6,166 bases of DNA, from NCBI GenBank assembly GCA_964546765.1, contig CAZJKV010000106.1, positions 1 through 6,166 of the forward strand, read 5' to 3'. Under the pieces are notes generated by a model that worked only from the letters and a program-made list of their open reading frames with translations, was not told the DNA's origin and did no database searches. The stretch comes from JAITWN01 sp964546765. Its GTDB lineage: Bacteria; Pseudomonadota; Gammaproteobacteria; SZUA-140. How positions within the stretch are numbered: position 1 is the first letter of the stretch; each line of letters begins with the position of its first letter. A program made the translations under genes and the position numbers. Of the stretch, positions 1 to 5,758 are shown in pieces.

Positions 1-267
1 CATCTCCGGTGCGATGTCGAGCGAGACGATGCGTGCGCCGGCGTAGCGTCGCCCGAGCGCGTCGCTCAGCTCGCCGGCGCCCGCGCCGGCGTCGAGCACC
101 ACGCCCGGCTGCAGCCGGATCAGCGCCAGGCGCTCCAGCAGGCGCTGCCCGATCTCGCGTTGCAGCACCGCGACATCCGCATAGACAGCGGCGGCCCGGT
201 CGAACGCGGCGCGGACCCTGCGCTTGTCGATCAGAAAACGCGCGTCCATGCCGGTCTCAGGCGCCAT
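1..267 (-). CDS. bioC: Malonyl-ACP O-methyltransferase BioC (N-terminal 89 residues, cut by left edge)
   Basis: BioC is the SAM-dependent methyltransferase that methylates the free carboxyl of malonyl-ACP, so that the fatty-acid enzymes can elongate it to pimeloyl-ACP methyl ester. Only the N-terminus is here. It opens with a Lys-Arg-Arg-Val-Arg-Ala-Ala-Phe-Asp-Arg-Ala-Ala stretch (about residues 15-26) typical of BioC. SAM-binding motif I follows as VLDAGAGAGE (about 57-66), with the acidic end of the next strand in VSLDIA (Asp84). The start chosen is ATG at 267, which overlaps the end of bioH by 11 bases and has AAGGG about 8 bases upstream. An ATG at 249 (residue 7) is possible but has a weaker ribosome site. 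The overlap points to translational coupling with bioH. Family membership rests on the N-terminal motif plus gene order. The catalytic and substrate-binding parts lie outside the window. Confidence 0.88.
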   Translation of the reverse strand, partial: MAPETGMDARFLIDKRRVRAAFDRAAAVYADVAVLQREIGQRLLERLALIRLQPGVVLDAGAGAGELSDALGRRYAGARIVSLDIAPEM

Positions 268-1033
268 CGGCCAACCCTTTGAGGATCGCGACAACAGCGT
301 CGGCGTCGGACAGGAACGGGGCGTGTCCGGTCCCCGTGACGGGATGCAGGCGTGCCTGCGGCATTAGCGCCGCGGTCGCTTCCGCGGCCGGATAGGGCGC
401 GAGGGTGTCGCGCGTCCCGTGGATCAGCGCGACCGGCAGGCGGGCCCCGGCGAGTTCCCGTCGCAGCGATGTGTCGCGCAGGATCGCGAGTCCGCCTTCC
501 AGTGCGTGCGGGGCAGGCGTCGGCGCGGCGGCGAGCGCCCGCTTCAGACGCCCGAGCGTGGCCCGTTCATCGACGCTGCCGCGGACCTGCAGGGTGAGGA
601 AGCGCCGGATCGTAGATGGTGGATCGCTGCGCAGTCGTGCGGCAAAGTCCTCGAGCACCGCGGCGTCGAGTCCGTGCGACCATCCGGGTCCGGAGACGAA
701 TTGCGGCGTACTGCCGATCAACGCCAGCCGGTCGATGGCGGCAGGGTACCGCAGCGTGATCGTCAGGGCGACCAGGCCGCCGAGCGACCAGCCGACCAGG
801 GCGCCGCGTTCCGGCAAGGTCGCAGCAACGCTGTCGGCGAGATAGTCCAGCGTATAGTCCGGCGCAGGGACCTCGCTATGGCTGTGCCCGTGTCCCGGCA
901 GGTCGACCAGACGTACGAAATGCGTCCGTGCGAGTCGCTCGGCGCAATCTCGCCAGACGCCGCCGTGCATGCCCCAGCCGTGCAGCAGCGTGATGGGCGG
1001 CCCCGCCCCCATGGTTTCGACATGCAGCGCCAT
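257..1033 (-). CDS. bioH: Pimeloyl-ACP methyl ester carboxylesterase BioH
   Basis: BioH is a cytoplasmic alpha/beta-hydrolase that cleaves the methyl ester of pimeloyl-ACP methyl ester, ending the BioC-disguised elongation and giving pimeloyl-ACP for BioF. The 258-residue protein matches the length of E. coli BioH (256). The nucleophile elbow is GWSLGG with Ser83. The catalytic acid is Asp209 in HGTRD and the catalytic histidine is His237 in GTGHAPF; these match E. coli Ser82, Asp207 and His235. The oxyanion-side LLHGWGMH motif (about 16-23) includes the tryptophan (Trp20) characteristic of BioH. The ATG lies 2 bases after the bioF stop codon, and the gene overlaps bioC at its 3' end, so it is an inner gene of the operon. 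No strong Shine-Dalgarno sequence is visible, and coupling to bioF translation is likely. All catalytic residues are intact. Confidence 0.94.
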   Translation of the reverse strand: MALHVETMGAGPPITLLHGWGMHGGVWRDCAERLARTHFVRLVDLPGHGHSHSEVPAPDYTLDYLADSVAATLPERGALVGWSLGGLVALTITLRYPAAIDRLALIGSTPQFVSGPGWSHGLDAAVLEDFAARLRSDPPSTIRRFLTLQVRGSVDERATLGRLKRALAAAPTPAPHALEGGLAILRDTSLRRELAGARLPVALIHGTRDTLAPYPAAEATAALMPQARLHPVTGTGHAPFLSDADAVVAILKGLADGA

Positions 1034-1035
1034 CG

Positions 1036-2226
1036 TTACAACGACTCATGTAGGGCGTCGAGCAGGCGGTCGATATGCGACTCGCTGTGCGCGGCGGAAA
1101 AGGTGATGCGCAGGCGGGCACTGCCCTGCGGCACGGTCGGCGGCCTGATCGCGCCGATCAGGAGCCCCCGATCGAGCAGGCGGCGGCTGAGTTCCAGGGC
1201 GCGCGCGCTGTCGCCGACGATCAGCGGGACGATCGGGACCGGAGGCGTATCGCCGCTTCGCGCCACGACGGGGAGAGCGAGTTGGCGCGCGCCCTGCTCG
1301 AAGCGCTCGATCATGTGATGTAATCGCTCCCGACGCCAGTGCTCCTGTTGCGCGATCCCTACCGCCGTGCGCGTCGCACAGGCGACGGCGGGCGGCAAGG
1401 CGGTCGTGTAGATATAGCTGCGCGCGAACTGGATCAGCGTCTCGATGAGTTCCTCGCTGCCAGCGACGAACGCGCCGAAGCTGCCAAAGGCCTTGCCGAG
1501 CGTGCCGACCAGGATCGGAACCCGGGTATCGTCGAGACCGAAGTGCGCGAGGGCGCCTCCGCCGTGTGGTCCGAGGACGCCGAGGCCGTGCGCGTCGTCG
1601 ACCATCATCCACACATCGTGGCGGGCCGCGAGGGCGGCGAGCGCCGGCAACGGCGCGATGTCGCCGTCCATGCTGAACACGCCGTCGGTGACGATGAAGC
1701 GTCGGCCGTTGGCATCGTCGTGCTGCAGCCAGTCCGAGAGCGCGGTCGTGTCGGCATGGGGATAGCGGCGCAAGCGCGCGCCGGACAGCCGTGCGCCGTC
1801 GAGCAGCGAGGCATGATCGAGGCGGTCGGCATAAATGCGATCGCCGCGTCCGGCCAGGGCGTCGATCGTTCCGAGATTGGCCATGTAGCCGGTCGAGAAC
1901 AGCAGCGCGCGCGGCCGGCCGGTGAATTCGGCCAATGTTTCCTCGAGTTCGTGATGTGCGCGACTGTGGCCATTGACGAGGTGGGATGCGCCACTGCCGA
2001 CGCCGTAACGCGCCGCGCCGTCCTTCAGGGCGTCTGTCACGCGCGGATCGTATGCGAGACCGAGATAGTCGTTGCTGCAGAATGAGACGCAGCGGCGGCC
2101 GTCGATCACAGACTCGACCGCCTGCGGGCCGTCGAGCAGGCGCCGCTCGCGCCACAGCCCGTCCGCGCGCCGGCGTTCGAGTCGTTCGGTCAATGCCTGT
2201 CTCATTCGGATCGAGGTCGCCGGCAC
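1036..2226 (-). CDS. bioF: 8-amino-7-oxononanoate synthase BioF
   Basis: BioF is a PLP-dependent enzyme that condenses pimeloyl-ACP with L-alanine, releasing CO2 and carrier, to give 8-amino-7-oxononanoate. The 396-residue protein carries the hallmarks of the alpha-oxoamine synthase family: SNDYLG (51-56), GVGSGASHLVNG (75-86, the usual BioF form), VDDAHG with the PLP-contacting Asp210 and His213, and the PLP-binding Lys245 in VGTLGKAFGS. The longest reading starts at a GTG (2226). An in-frame ATG at 2205 (residue 8) would remove seven residues. Neither start has a convincing Shine-Dalgarno sequence, because an inverted repeat occupies the space just upstream. The gene follows bioB after about 60 bases and sits 2 bases ahead of bioH. 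Nothing in the protein suggests it is broken. Confidence 0.95.
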   Translation of the reverse strand: MPATSIRMRQALTERLERRRADGLWRERRLLDGPQAVESVIDGRRCVSFCSNDYLGLAYDPRVTDALKDGAARYGVGSGASHLVNGHSRAHHELEETLAEFTGRPRALLFSTGYMANLGTIDALAGRGDRIYADRLDHASLLDGARLSGARLRRYPHADTTALSDWLQHDDANGRRFIVTDGVFSMDGDIAPLPALAALAARHDVWMMVDDAHGLGVLGPHGGGALAHFGLDDTRVPILVGTLGKAFGSFGAFVAGSEELIETLIQFARSYIYTTALPPAVACATRTAVGIAQQEHWRRERLHHMIERFEQGARQLALPVVARSGDTPPVPIVPLIVGDSARALELSRRLLDRGLLIGAIRPPTVPQGSARLRITFSAAHSESHIDRLLDALHESL

Positions 2227-2244
2227 GAGTTGTTACACAAGCCC

Positions 2245-2284
2245 TTAAGGATCAGACCCTGCTAACGGGGTCTGACCTTTTTAA
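2245..2284. repeat. REP-like palindromic element between bioB and bioF
   Basis: On the plus strand AAGGATCAGACCC (2247-2259) pairs with GGGTCTGACCTT (2268-2279) around the loop TGCTAACG, with one bulged A. The outer edges are TTAA on both sides. The 12-bp stem fills most of the bioB-bioF gap. The core GGGTCTGACC resembles the GGGGTCAGACCC-type palindromes I recall as dispersed REP elements near RAYT transposase genes in many proteobacteria; that link is from memory. Read in the bioB-to-bioF direction, no T-run follows the stem, so it does not look like a standard terminator for bioB. It may stabilise bioB mRNA or damp expression of the distal genes (inference). A run of five T follows the stem on the plus strand, but no plus-strand gene ends there. 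Confidence 0.65.
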
Positions 2285-2286
2285 CG

Positions 2287-3312
2287 TCAGGCGGTCGCGG
2301 TAGCGGCGCGACGCTGCTGCGTGTCCTCGCGCGCGCTCACGCCAAGGTCGCGCAGCATCTGCAGGTCGTCCTCGACCTGGCGGCCCTTGGTGGTCAGATA
2401 GTCGCCGATCATGATGCCTGATGCGCCGGCCATGAAGATCATGGCTTGAAGGTCGCGCAGGAACTGACGGCCGCCGGCGATGCGGATCTCGGCGCGCGGC
2501 AGCATGTAACGGAACACGGCGATGTTCTTCAGGATCTCGCGCGGCGACATCGGTGTGCGTTCGCCGAACGGCGTGCCCGCCTGAGGCGACAGGAAATTCA
2601 GGGGAACCGATTCGACACCGATGCGGCGCAGCGTCGCGGCGAGTTCGATGCGCTGATCAAGGCTTTCGCCCATGCCGAGGATACCGCCGGAACAGACGCG
2701 CAGCCCGGCATCGACCGCGTGCCGGATCGTGTCGATGTTCTCCTGGTAGGTGTGCGTCGTGCAGATGTTGTGAAAATAACTCTCGGCGGTCTCGAGGTTA
2801 TGGTGATAATTCTCGAGTCCCATTGCCTTCAGGTCCTGTGCGGTCCTGCCGTCGAGCACGCCGAGGCTCGCGCAGCGGCCGATGTCGCTTTCCGCACGCA
2901 TCGCGCCGAAGTAATCGGCAAGCTGCGTGCGTTCCTTGTCCGAACGCACGCCCCAGCCCTTGGAGACCACGCCGAAGTCGCTGGCGCCCCATTCTCGTGC
3001 GCGTTGCGCCTGGGCGGCCAGTTGTTCGGCCGGGATGTAGTCGTATTTCGGCGCCGCAGTCCGGTAATGGCCGCTCTGCGCACAGAAGCTGCAATTTTCG
3101 GAGCAGTTGCCTGAGCGCACGTTGCTGATGGCGCAGATCTCGACCTCTGCGCCGCGGAAATGCCGCCGGATACGGTCCGCGCCGGCCATCAGCCAGGACA
3201 GGCAGGCGTCGTCGAGCCGGATCATCCAGCGGCCTTCATCCTCGCTCATCTCGCCGCCCTTGAGCAGTCGCGCGGTGATCTCGTCTATGCGTCGGTAGCT
3301 GTCGTCATTCAT
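2287..3312 (-). CDS. bioB: Biotin synthase BioB, anaerobe-type (type II-like) variant
   Basis: BioB is the radical-SAM enzyme that inserts sulfur into dethiobiotin to form biotin. The 341-residue protein has the radical-SAM triad Cys70, Cys74, Cys77 in NCSENCSFC. It also has the BioB signatures YHHNLET (169-175), CTTHTYQENIDT (184-195), VCSGGILGMGE (206-216) and GDYLTT (303-308). E. coli BioB holds its sulfur-donating [2Fe-2S] cluster with Cys97, Cys128, Cys188 and Arg260. Here Cys147, Cys207 and Arg277 match the last three, but the Cys97 position is Gly114 (SDFGVVSKG). Extra cysteines occur at Cys60 and Cys184, where E. coli has Ser and Ile. This is the pattern of BioB from clostridia and deltaproteobacteria. 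ATG 3312 is chosen because a purine-rich GGGGAAGG precedes it and the protein then begins as these BioBs do. Reading further upstream would run antisense into comF. It is the first gene of the operon. Confidence 0.94.
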   Translation of the reverse strand: MNDDSYRRIDEITARLLKGGEMSEDEGRWMIRLDDACLSWLMAGADRIRRHFRGAEVEICAISNVRSGNCSENCSFCAQSGHYRTAAPKYDYIPAEQLAAQAQRAREWGASDFGVVSKGWGVRSDKERTQLADYFGAMRAESDIGRCASLGVLDGRTAQDLKAMGLENYHHNLETAESYFHNICTTHTYQENIDTIRHAVDAGLRVCSGGILGMGESLDQRIELAATLRRIGVESVPLNFLSPQAGTPFGERTPMSPREILKNIAVFRYMLPRAEIRIAGGRQFLRDLQAMIFMAGASGIMIGDYLTTKGRQVEDDLQMLRDLGVSAREDTQQRRAATATA

Positions 3313-3411
3313 CGTCCTTCCCCGGAGGCATGAACAGGAAGTTTTCCCGTATCCATCGGTCAGGCAGGCGTGCATCATCGTTCGAGGCAGCCCACCATGT
3401 CTGTCCGGGCG

Positions 3412-3440
3412 ACTATGCGGAGGCCCGGCGTTGGTGTCAA
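3412..3440 (-). promoter_or_regulatory. Predicted sigma70-type promoter of the bio operon
   Basis: On the minus strand TTGACA (3440-3435) is a perfect -35 hexamer. After exactly 17 bases comes CATAGT (3417-3412), which matches four of six -10 positions. Transcription would start near 3405, giving a leader of about 93 bases before the bioB ATG. It lies in the only intergenic stretch upstream of the operon and next to an unusually AT-rich patch. No BirA operator (TTGTAAACC and its inverse about 15 bases apart) overlaps it. Predicted by eye only. Confidence 0.6.
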
Positions 3441-3442
3441 CT

Positions 3443-3451
3443 TGTGGATAA
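3443..3451 (-). promoter_or_regulatory. Perfect DnaA-box consensus, single copy
   Basis: TTATCCACA on the minus strand matches the DnaA box consensus (TTATNCACA) in full. It lies just upstream of the bioB -35 hexamer and overlaps the likely GTG start of comF. One copy does not make an origin, and a 9-mer can arise by chance. No cluster of further perfect boxes is seen nearby. Confidence 0.3.
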
Positions 3452-4157
3452 GTCAAAAGTAAACAAATGGCTACAAAGTGTTCAATCTTGGCTGCTGCCC
3501 CCGGTATGCGTACTGTGCGGCGACCAGGGCGAGGACTGCGGCCTGTGCGCCGGTTGCCGTGCCGGGCTCCCGTGGCAGTCGAACGCCTGTACCACCTGTG
3601 CACTGCCGCTCGCAATCGGCGAGCTGTGCGGGCGCTGTCTCGATCGCCGGCCACGGCATGACGAGGCGGTCGCGGTCTTCAAATTCGAGCCGCCGGTCGA
3701 CGCGCTGATCCGGCGCCTCAAGTTCGGCGGCGATCTCGCCTGCGCCCGCTTGCTCGGTCTTCTGATGGCGGAGGGCATCGGGCGGCGCAGCGGTCCTCTG
3801 CCGGAGGCAATCGTGCCGGTGCCCCTGCATCGCGCGCGACTGGCGACCCGCGGCTATAACCAGGCGTTGGAACTGGCGCGCCCGGTCGCCGCGATGCTGG
3901 GCCTGCCGATCGATCACGCCTGCTGCGCGCGTATCCGCGCAACCGCGGAACAGACAGGTCTAAGCGCCGCCGCGCGCAGTGAAAATCTCCGTAATGCCTT
4001 CGTCGCCGATTATCTGCCGGCCGGCGATATCGCGATCGTCGATGATGTCATGACGACGGGTCATACCGTCGATGCGCTGGTGCGCGTAATGCGGCAGGCC
4101 GGCGTCGCGCGTGTGCGGGTGTGGGTCTGCGCGCGCGCAACGATGCAACCGGAATGA
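3444..4157 (+). CDS. comF: ComF/GntX-family phosphoribosyltransferase-like protein
   Basis: ComF family proteins join N-terminal zinc-ribbon modules to a type I phosphoribosyltransferase domain and are needed for DNA uptake in naturally competent bacteria; E. coli GntX (YhgH) is a homologue. Their exact reaction is unsettled. From GTG 3444 the protein is 237 residues, close to the usual length. It has a cysteine ladder (Cys22, 25, 32, 35, 38, 49, 52, 62, 65), the ComF LKFGGD motif (about 91-96), VPVPLHRARLATRGYNQA, and the PRPP-binding loop IVDDVMTTGHT (about 198-208). The reading frame is open back to ATG 3330. That start would place GGAGG only one base from the ATG, add 38 residues not typical of the family, and read through the predicted bioB promoter, so I prefer GTG 3444. 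GTG 3444 itself lacks a clear Shine-Dalgarno sequence, so the start is uncertain. The gene is divergent from bioB, an arrangement I recall from pseudomonads. Confidence 0.85.
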   Translation: MDKSKVNKWLQSVQSWLLPPVCVLCGDQGEDCGLCAGCRAGLPWQSNACTTCALPLAIGELCGRCLDRRPRHDEAVAVFKFEPPVDALIRRLKFGGDLACARLLGLLMAEGIGRRSGPLPEAIVPVPLHRARLATRGYNQALELARPVAAMLGLPIDHACCARIRATAEQTGLSAAARSENLRNAFVADYLPAGDIAIVDDVMTTGHTVDALVRVMRQAGVARVRVWVCARATMQPE

Positions 4158-4250
4158 CGGACCTGCGTGATCTGTGTTCGAGCGGCGGTCTGTGCTAATC
4201 TGCGGCTTTCCGAATAATGCCGACGACACCCGGCTCGCAGCAGGTTTTAA

Positions 4251-4856
4251 ATGCACACACTCAATTCGGTCCCGTTGGCAGTGTTGTTATGCGCCTCGCT
4301 CCTGGGTTTCAGCCAGTGCGTGTCGGCGCGCGCGATCGACATCAACCTGAACGACGACGCCGCCCAACTCCGATACATCACTTATGACGGCAGGGCGGGC
4401 GGTTTCGGCAAGCGCGAGATGGACATCGGTCTGCTGTTCACGACCGACAACGATTACATCGGCATGCTCGGCGCGCAGGTCATCTCCGAGGCCGGTACCG
4501 ACTCACCCGGGCTCGAGGCCGGCATCGGATTCAAGGTGTTCGCCGCGCGCAGCGAGCGGAGGAACGTCTCGGCGAACGTGTTCTCGCTCGCGATCGGCGG
4601 CCAGTTGCGGTTTGCATTGCCCCCGCATCAGCGCCTCCAGCTCGGCGTGGAGGGATATTATTCGCCGCGCGTCGTGACCTTCGCCGATGCCGACAGCTTC
4701 AGTTATGTAACGGCGTCGATCGGCTACGAGATCCTGCCGCGCGCAAGCGTCTACATCGGCTATCGCGACATTCGCGCAAAACTCGATCGCGGCAGCATAA
4801 GAGGTACGAGAAAAATAGAGAACGGTGGTCATATCGGGATGAGATTCGAGTTCTGA
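4251..4856 (+). CDS. YfaZ-like outer-membrane beta-barrel protein
   Basis: The 201-residue protein begins with a Sec signal peptide: a hydrophobic core at about residues 7-20 and a likely signal peptidase I site after Ala-Arg-Ala at about 28. The mature part alternates polar and hydrophobic residues as amphipathic strands do (for example MDIGLLFTTDNDYIGMLGAQVI) and ends in MRFEF, a C-terminal phenylalanine typical of proteins inserted by the BAM complex. The segment GYYSPRVVTFADADSFSY followed by IGYEILPRASVYIGYR resembles E. coli YfaZ, as does the overall size. The function of YfaZ proteins is unknown; they are thought to be small outer-membrane proteins, possibly pores. The ATG has a weak CAGG site about 7 bases upstream. 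The gene follows comF by 93 bases, so it may have its own promoter, and it ends 16 bases from the end of convergent zapD. A different small-barrel family is possible. Confidence 0.72.
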   Translation: MHTLNSVPLAVLLCASLLGFSQCVSARAIDINLNDDAAQLRYITYDGRAGGFGKREMDIGLLFTTDNDYIGMLGAQVISEAGTDSPGLEAGIGFKVFAARSERRNVSANVFSLAIGGQLRFALPPHQRLQLGVEGYYSPRVVTFADADSFSYVTASIGYEILPRASVYIGYRDIRAKLDRGSIRGTRKIENGGHIGMRFEF

Positions 4857-4872
4857 ACCCGGATGAACCGTT

Positions 4873-5637
4873 TCAGATAGCGCAGCAACCGAGCCGGAAT
4901 TCTATGTCGCCGGCGACCTGGACCGGCCTGTCATAGCTACGCGCCTCCATCATGCGCACTGTGAAGCGGTGCTTGCCGCCGCTGATCTCGGCAAAGCAAG
5001 CGACGTTCCCTGGCAGCGTGACGCGGATCAGGTGGAACGGCAGTGCGCTGTCGAGCGACTGCTGGTAGAAGCCGGCGATGGCGACCTCCCGGGTGTTGAC
5101 CGAGCTTTCGCGCACCAGGCGCAGAATCACGTCGATCGAGGTGCGGAAATCATCGAAGGCCGACAGCCAGTGACGAATCTCGCGGGTGCGCTCCTCTCCG
5201 CTCCGTTGTAACCAGTAGTGATAGGCCGGCAGGTCGAAGTCGCAGGTACCGCCAGGGATCGAACTGCGCTGTCGGATCGCGGTGAGGAATTCGTTTCCCT
5301 TCAGCTCCTGGCCGATCTGTCCCTGCGACAGGTGCAGCCGGTCGGACAGGAGATCGATGTTGTCGAGGATCTCGCTCAGCTTACCGCGGTCCACCTCGGG
5401 GTTCGTTTCCAGCCGCGAGAGCGTCGCCGCCAGGCGTTCCAGTTCCTTGATGACCTCGGTCTTGAGATCGGTACGGCTGAAGACATTGAGGATCTCGGTC
5501 AGATTCGCGATCGAGGTCCGGCTGTCCCATTGCGTCGTCCCGACCAGGCTATGGTCGACCTGGTGAAACAGGAATTCCAGGCGCAGGAAGGTCCGCATGC
5601 GCTCGTTCAGCGGTTGTTCGTAGGTAATGGCGTGCAT
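4873..5637 (-). CDS. zapD: Cell division protein ZapD (FtsZ-binding, formerly YacF)
   Basis: ZapD is a cytoplasmic protein that binds the C-terminal tail of FtsZ and bundles FtsZ filaments in the Z-ring. The 254-residue protein aligns along its whole length with E. coli ZapD (247). It shares the N-terminal YEQPLNERMRTFLRLEFLF (about 6-24), the central RQRSSIPGGTCDFDLP (122-137), GFYQQ, ISGGKHRFTVRMM, and the C-terminal DIEFRLGCC. The arginines linked to FtsZ tail binding in E. coli (Arg56, Arg221, Arg225) correspond to Arg55, Arg224 and Arg228 here. The ATG at 5637 begins the family-typical N-terminus; no strong Shine-Dalgarno sequence is visible. It lies 121 bases downstream of coaE, the usual partner, and has a probable promoter in that gap. 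The zinc protein gene yacG, which commonly follows, is absent; the gene converges on the yfaZ-like gene instead. Confidence 0.93.
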   Translation of the reverse strand: MHAITYEQPLNERMRTFLRLEFLFHQVDHSLVGTTQWDSRTSIANLTEILNVFSRTDLKTEVIKELERLAATLSRLETNPEVDRGKLSEILDNIDLLSDRLHLSQGQIGQELKGNEFLTAIRQRSSIPGGTCDFDLPAYHYWLQRSGEERTREIRHWLSAFDDFRTSIDVILRLVRESSVNTREVAIAGFYQQSLDSALPFHLIRVTLPGNVACFAEISGGKHRFTVRMMEARSYDRPVQVAGDIEFRLGCCAI

Positions 5638-5687
5638 GGACAGGTATCGTGGGTGTCCCGGTGGCCGGTTGTGGCATTATCCGGGCC

Positions 5688-5716
5688 ATTGTCCATAACC
5701 GCAGGGTTGATGGCAA
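5688..5716 (-). promoter_or_regulatory. Predicted sigma70-type promoter of zapD
   Basis: On the minus strand TTGCCA (5716-5711) matches five of six -35 bases. It is followed after 17 bases by GACAAT (5693-5688), which matches four of six -10 bases. Transcription would start near 5681, about 44 bases before the zapD ATG. It lies in the 121-base coaE-zapD gap, which has no clear terminator, so read-through from coaE may add to expression. Predicted by eye only. Confidence 0.45.
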
Positions 5717-5758
5717 ATTGGATAAGCGCGGCGGCTTCGCGGCCCCGGGGGCGTCGAT

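Noticed and set aside
419..1318. Long plus-strand open frame opposite bioH and the end of bioF (299 codons)
   Set aside because: It is composition-driven: antisense to well-supported genes, Arg/Gln/Gly-rich, with no recognisable domain.
1339..2085. Plus-strand open frame of 248 codons opposite bioF
   Set aside because: It mirrors bioF codons on the other strand, as is common in GC-rich DNA, and has no motif or ribosome site.
2247..2284. Palindrome with five T as a rho-independent terminator
   Set aside because: The T-run follows the stem only on the plus strand, where no gene ends. In the bioB direction the stem is followed by AAGGGC, not T.
2446..3114. Plus-strand open frame of 222 codons opposite bioB
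   Set aside because: It is antisense to the conserved radical-SAM core of bioB, with no domain recognised.
3442..3466. Imperfect inverted repeat TTGTGGAT / GTAAACAA as a BirA operator
   Set aside because: The half-sites match the TTGTAAACC consensus poorly and the spacer is about 7-9 bases rather than about 15.
3313..3654. Open reading frame extending bioB upstream by 114 codons
   Set aside because: The extension is Arg/Gly-rich, unlike any BioB N-terminus, runs antisense through the comF start and zinc-finger coding region, and would read through the predicted bio promoter. ATG 3312 has a ribosome site and fits the family.
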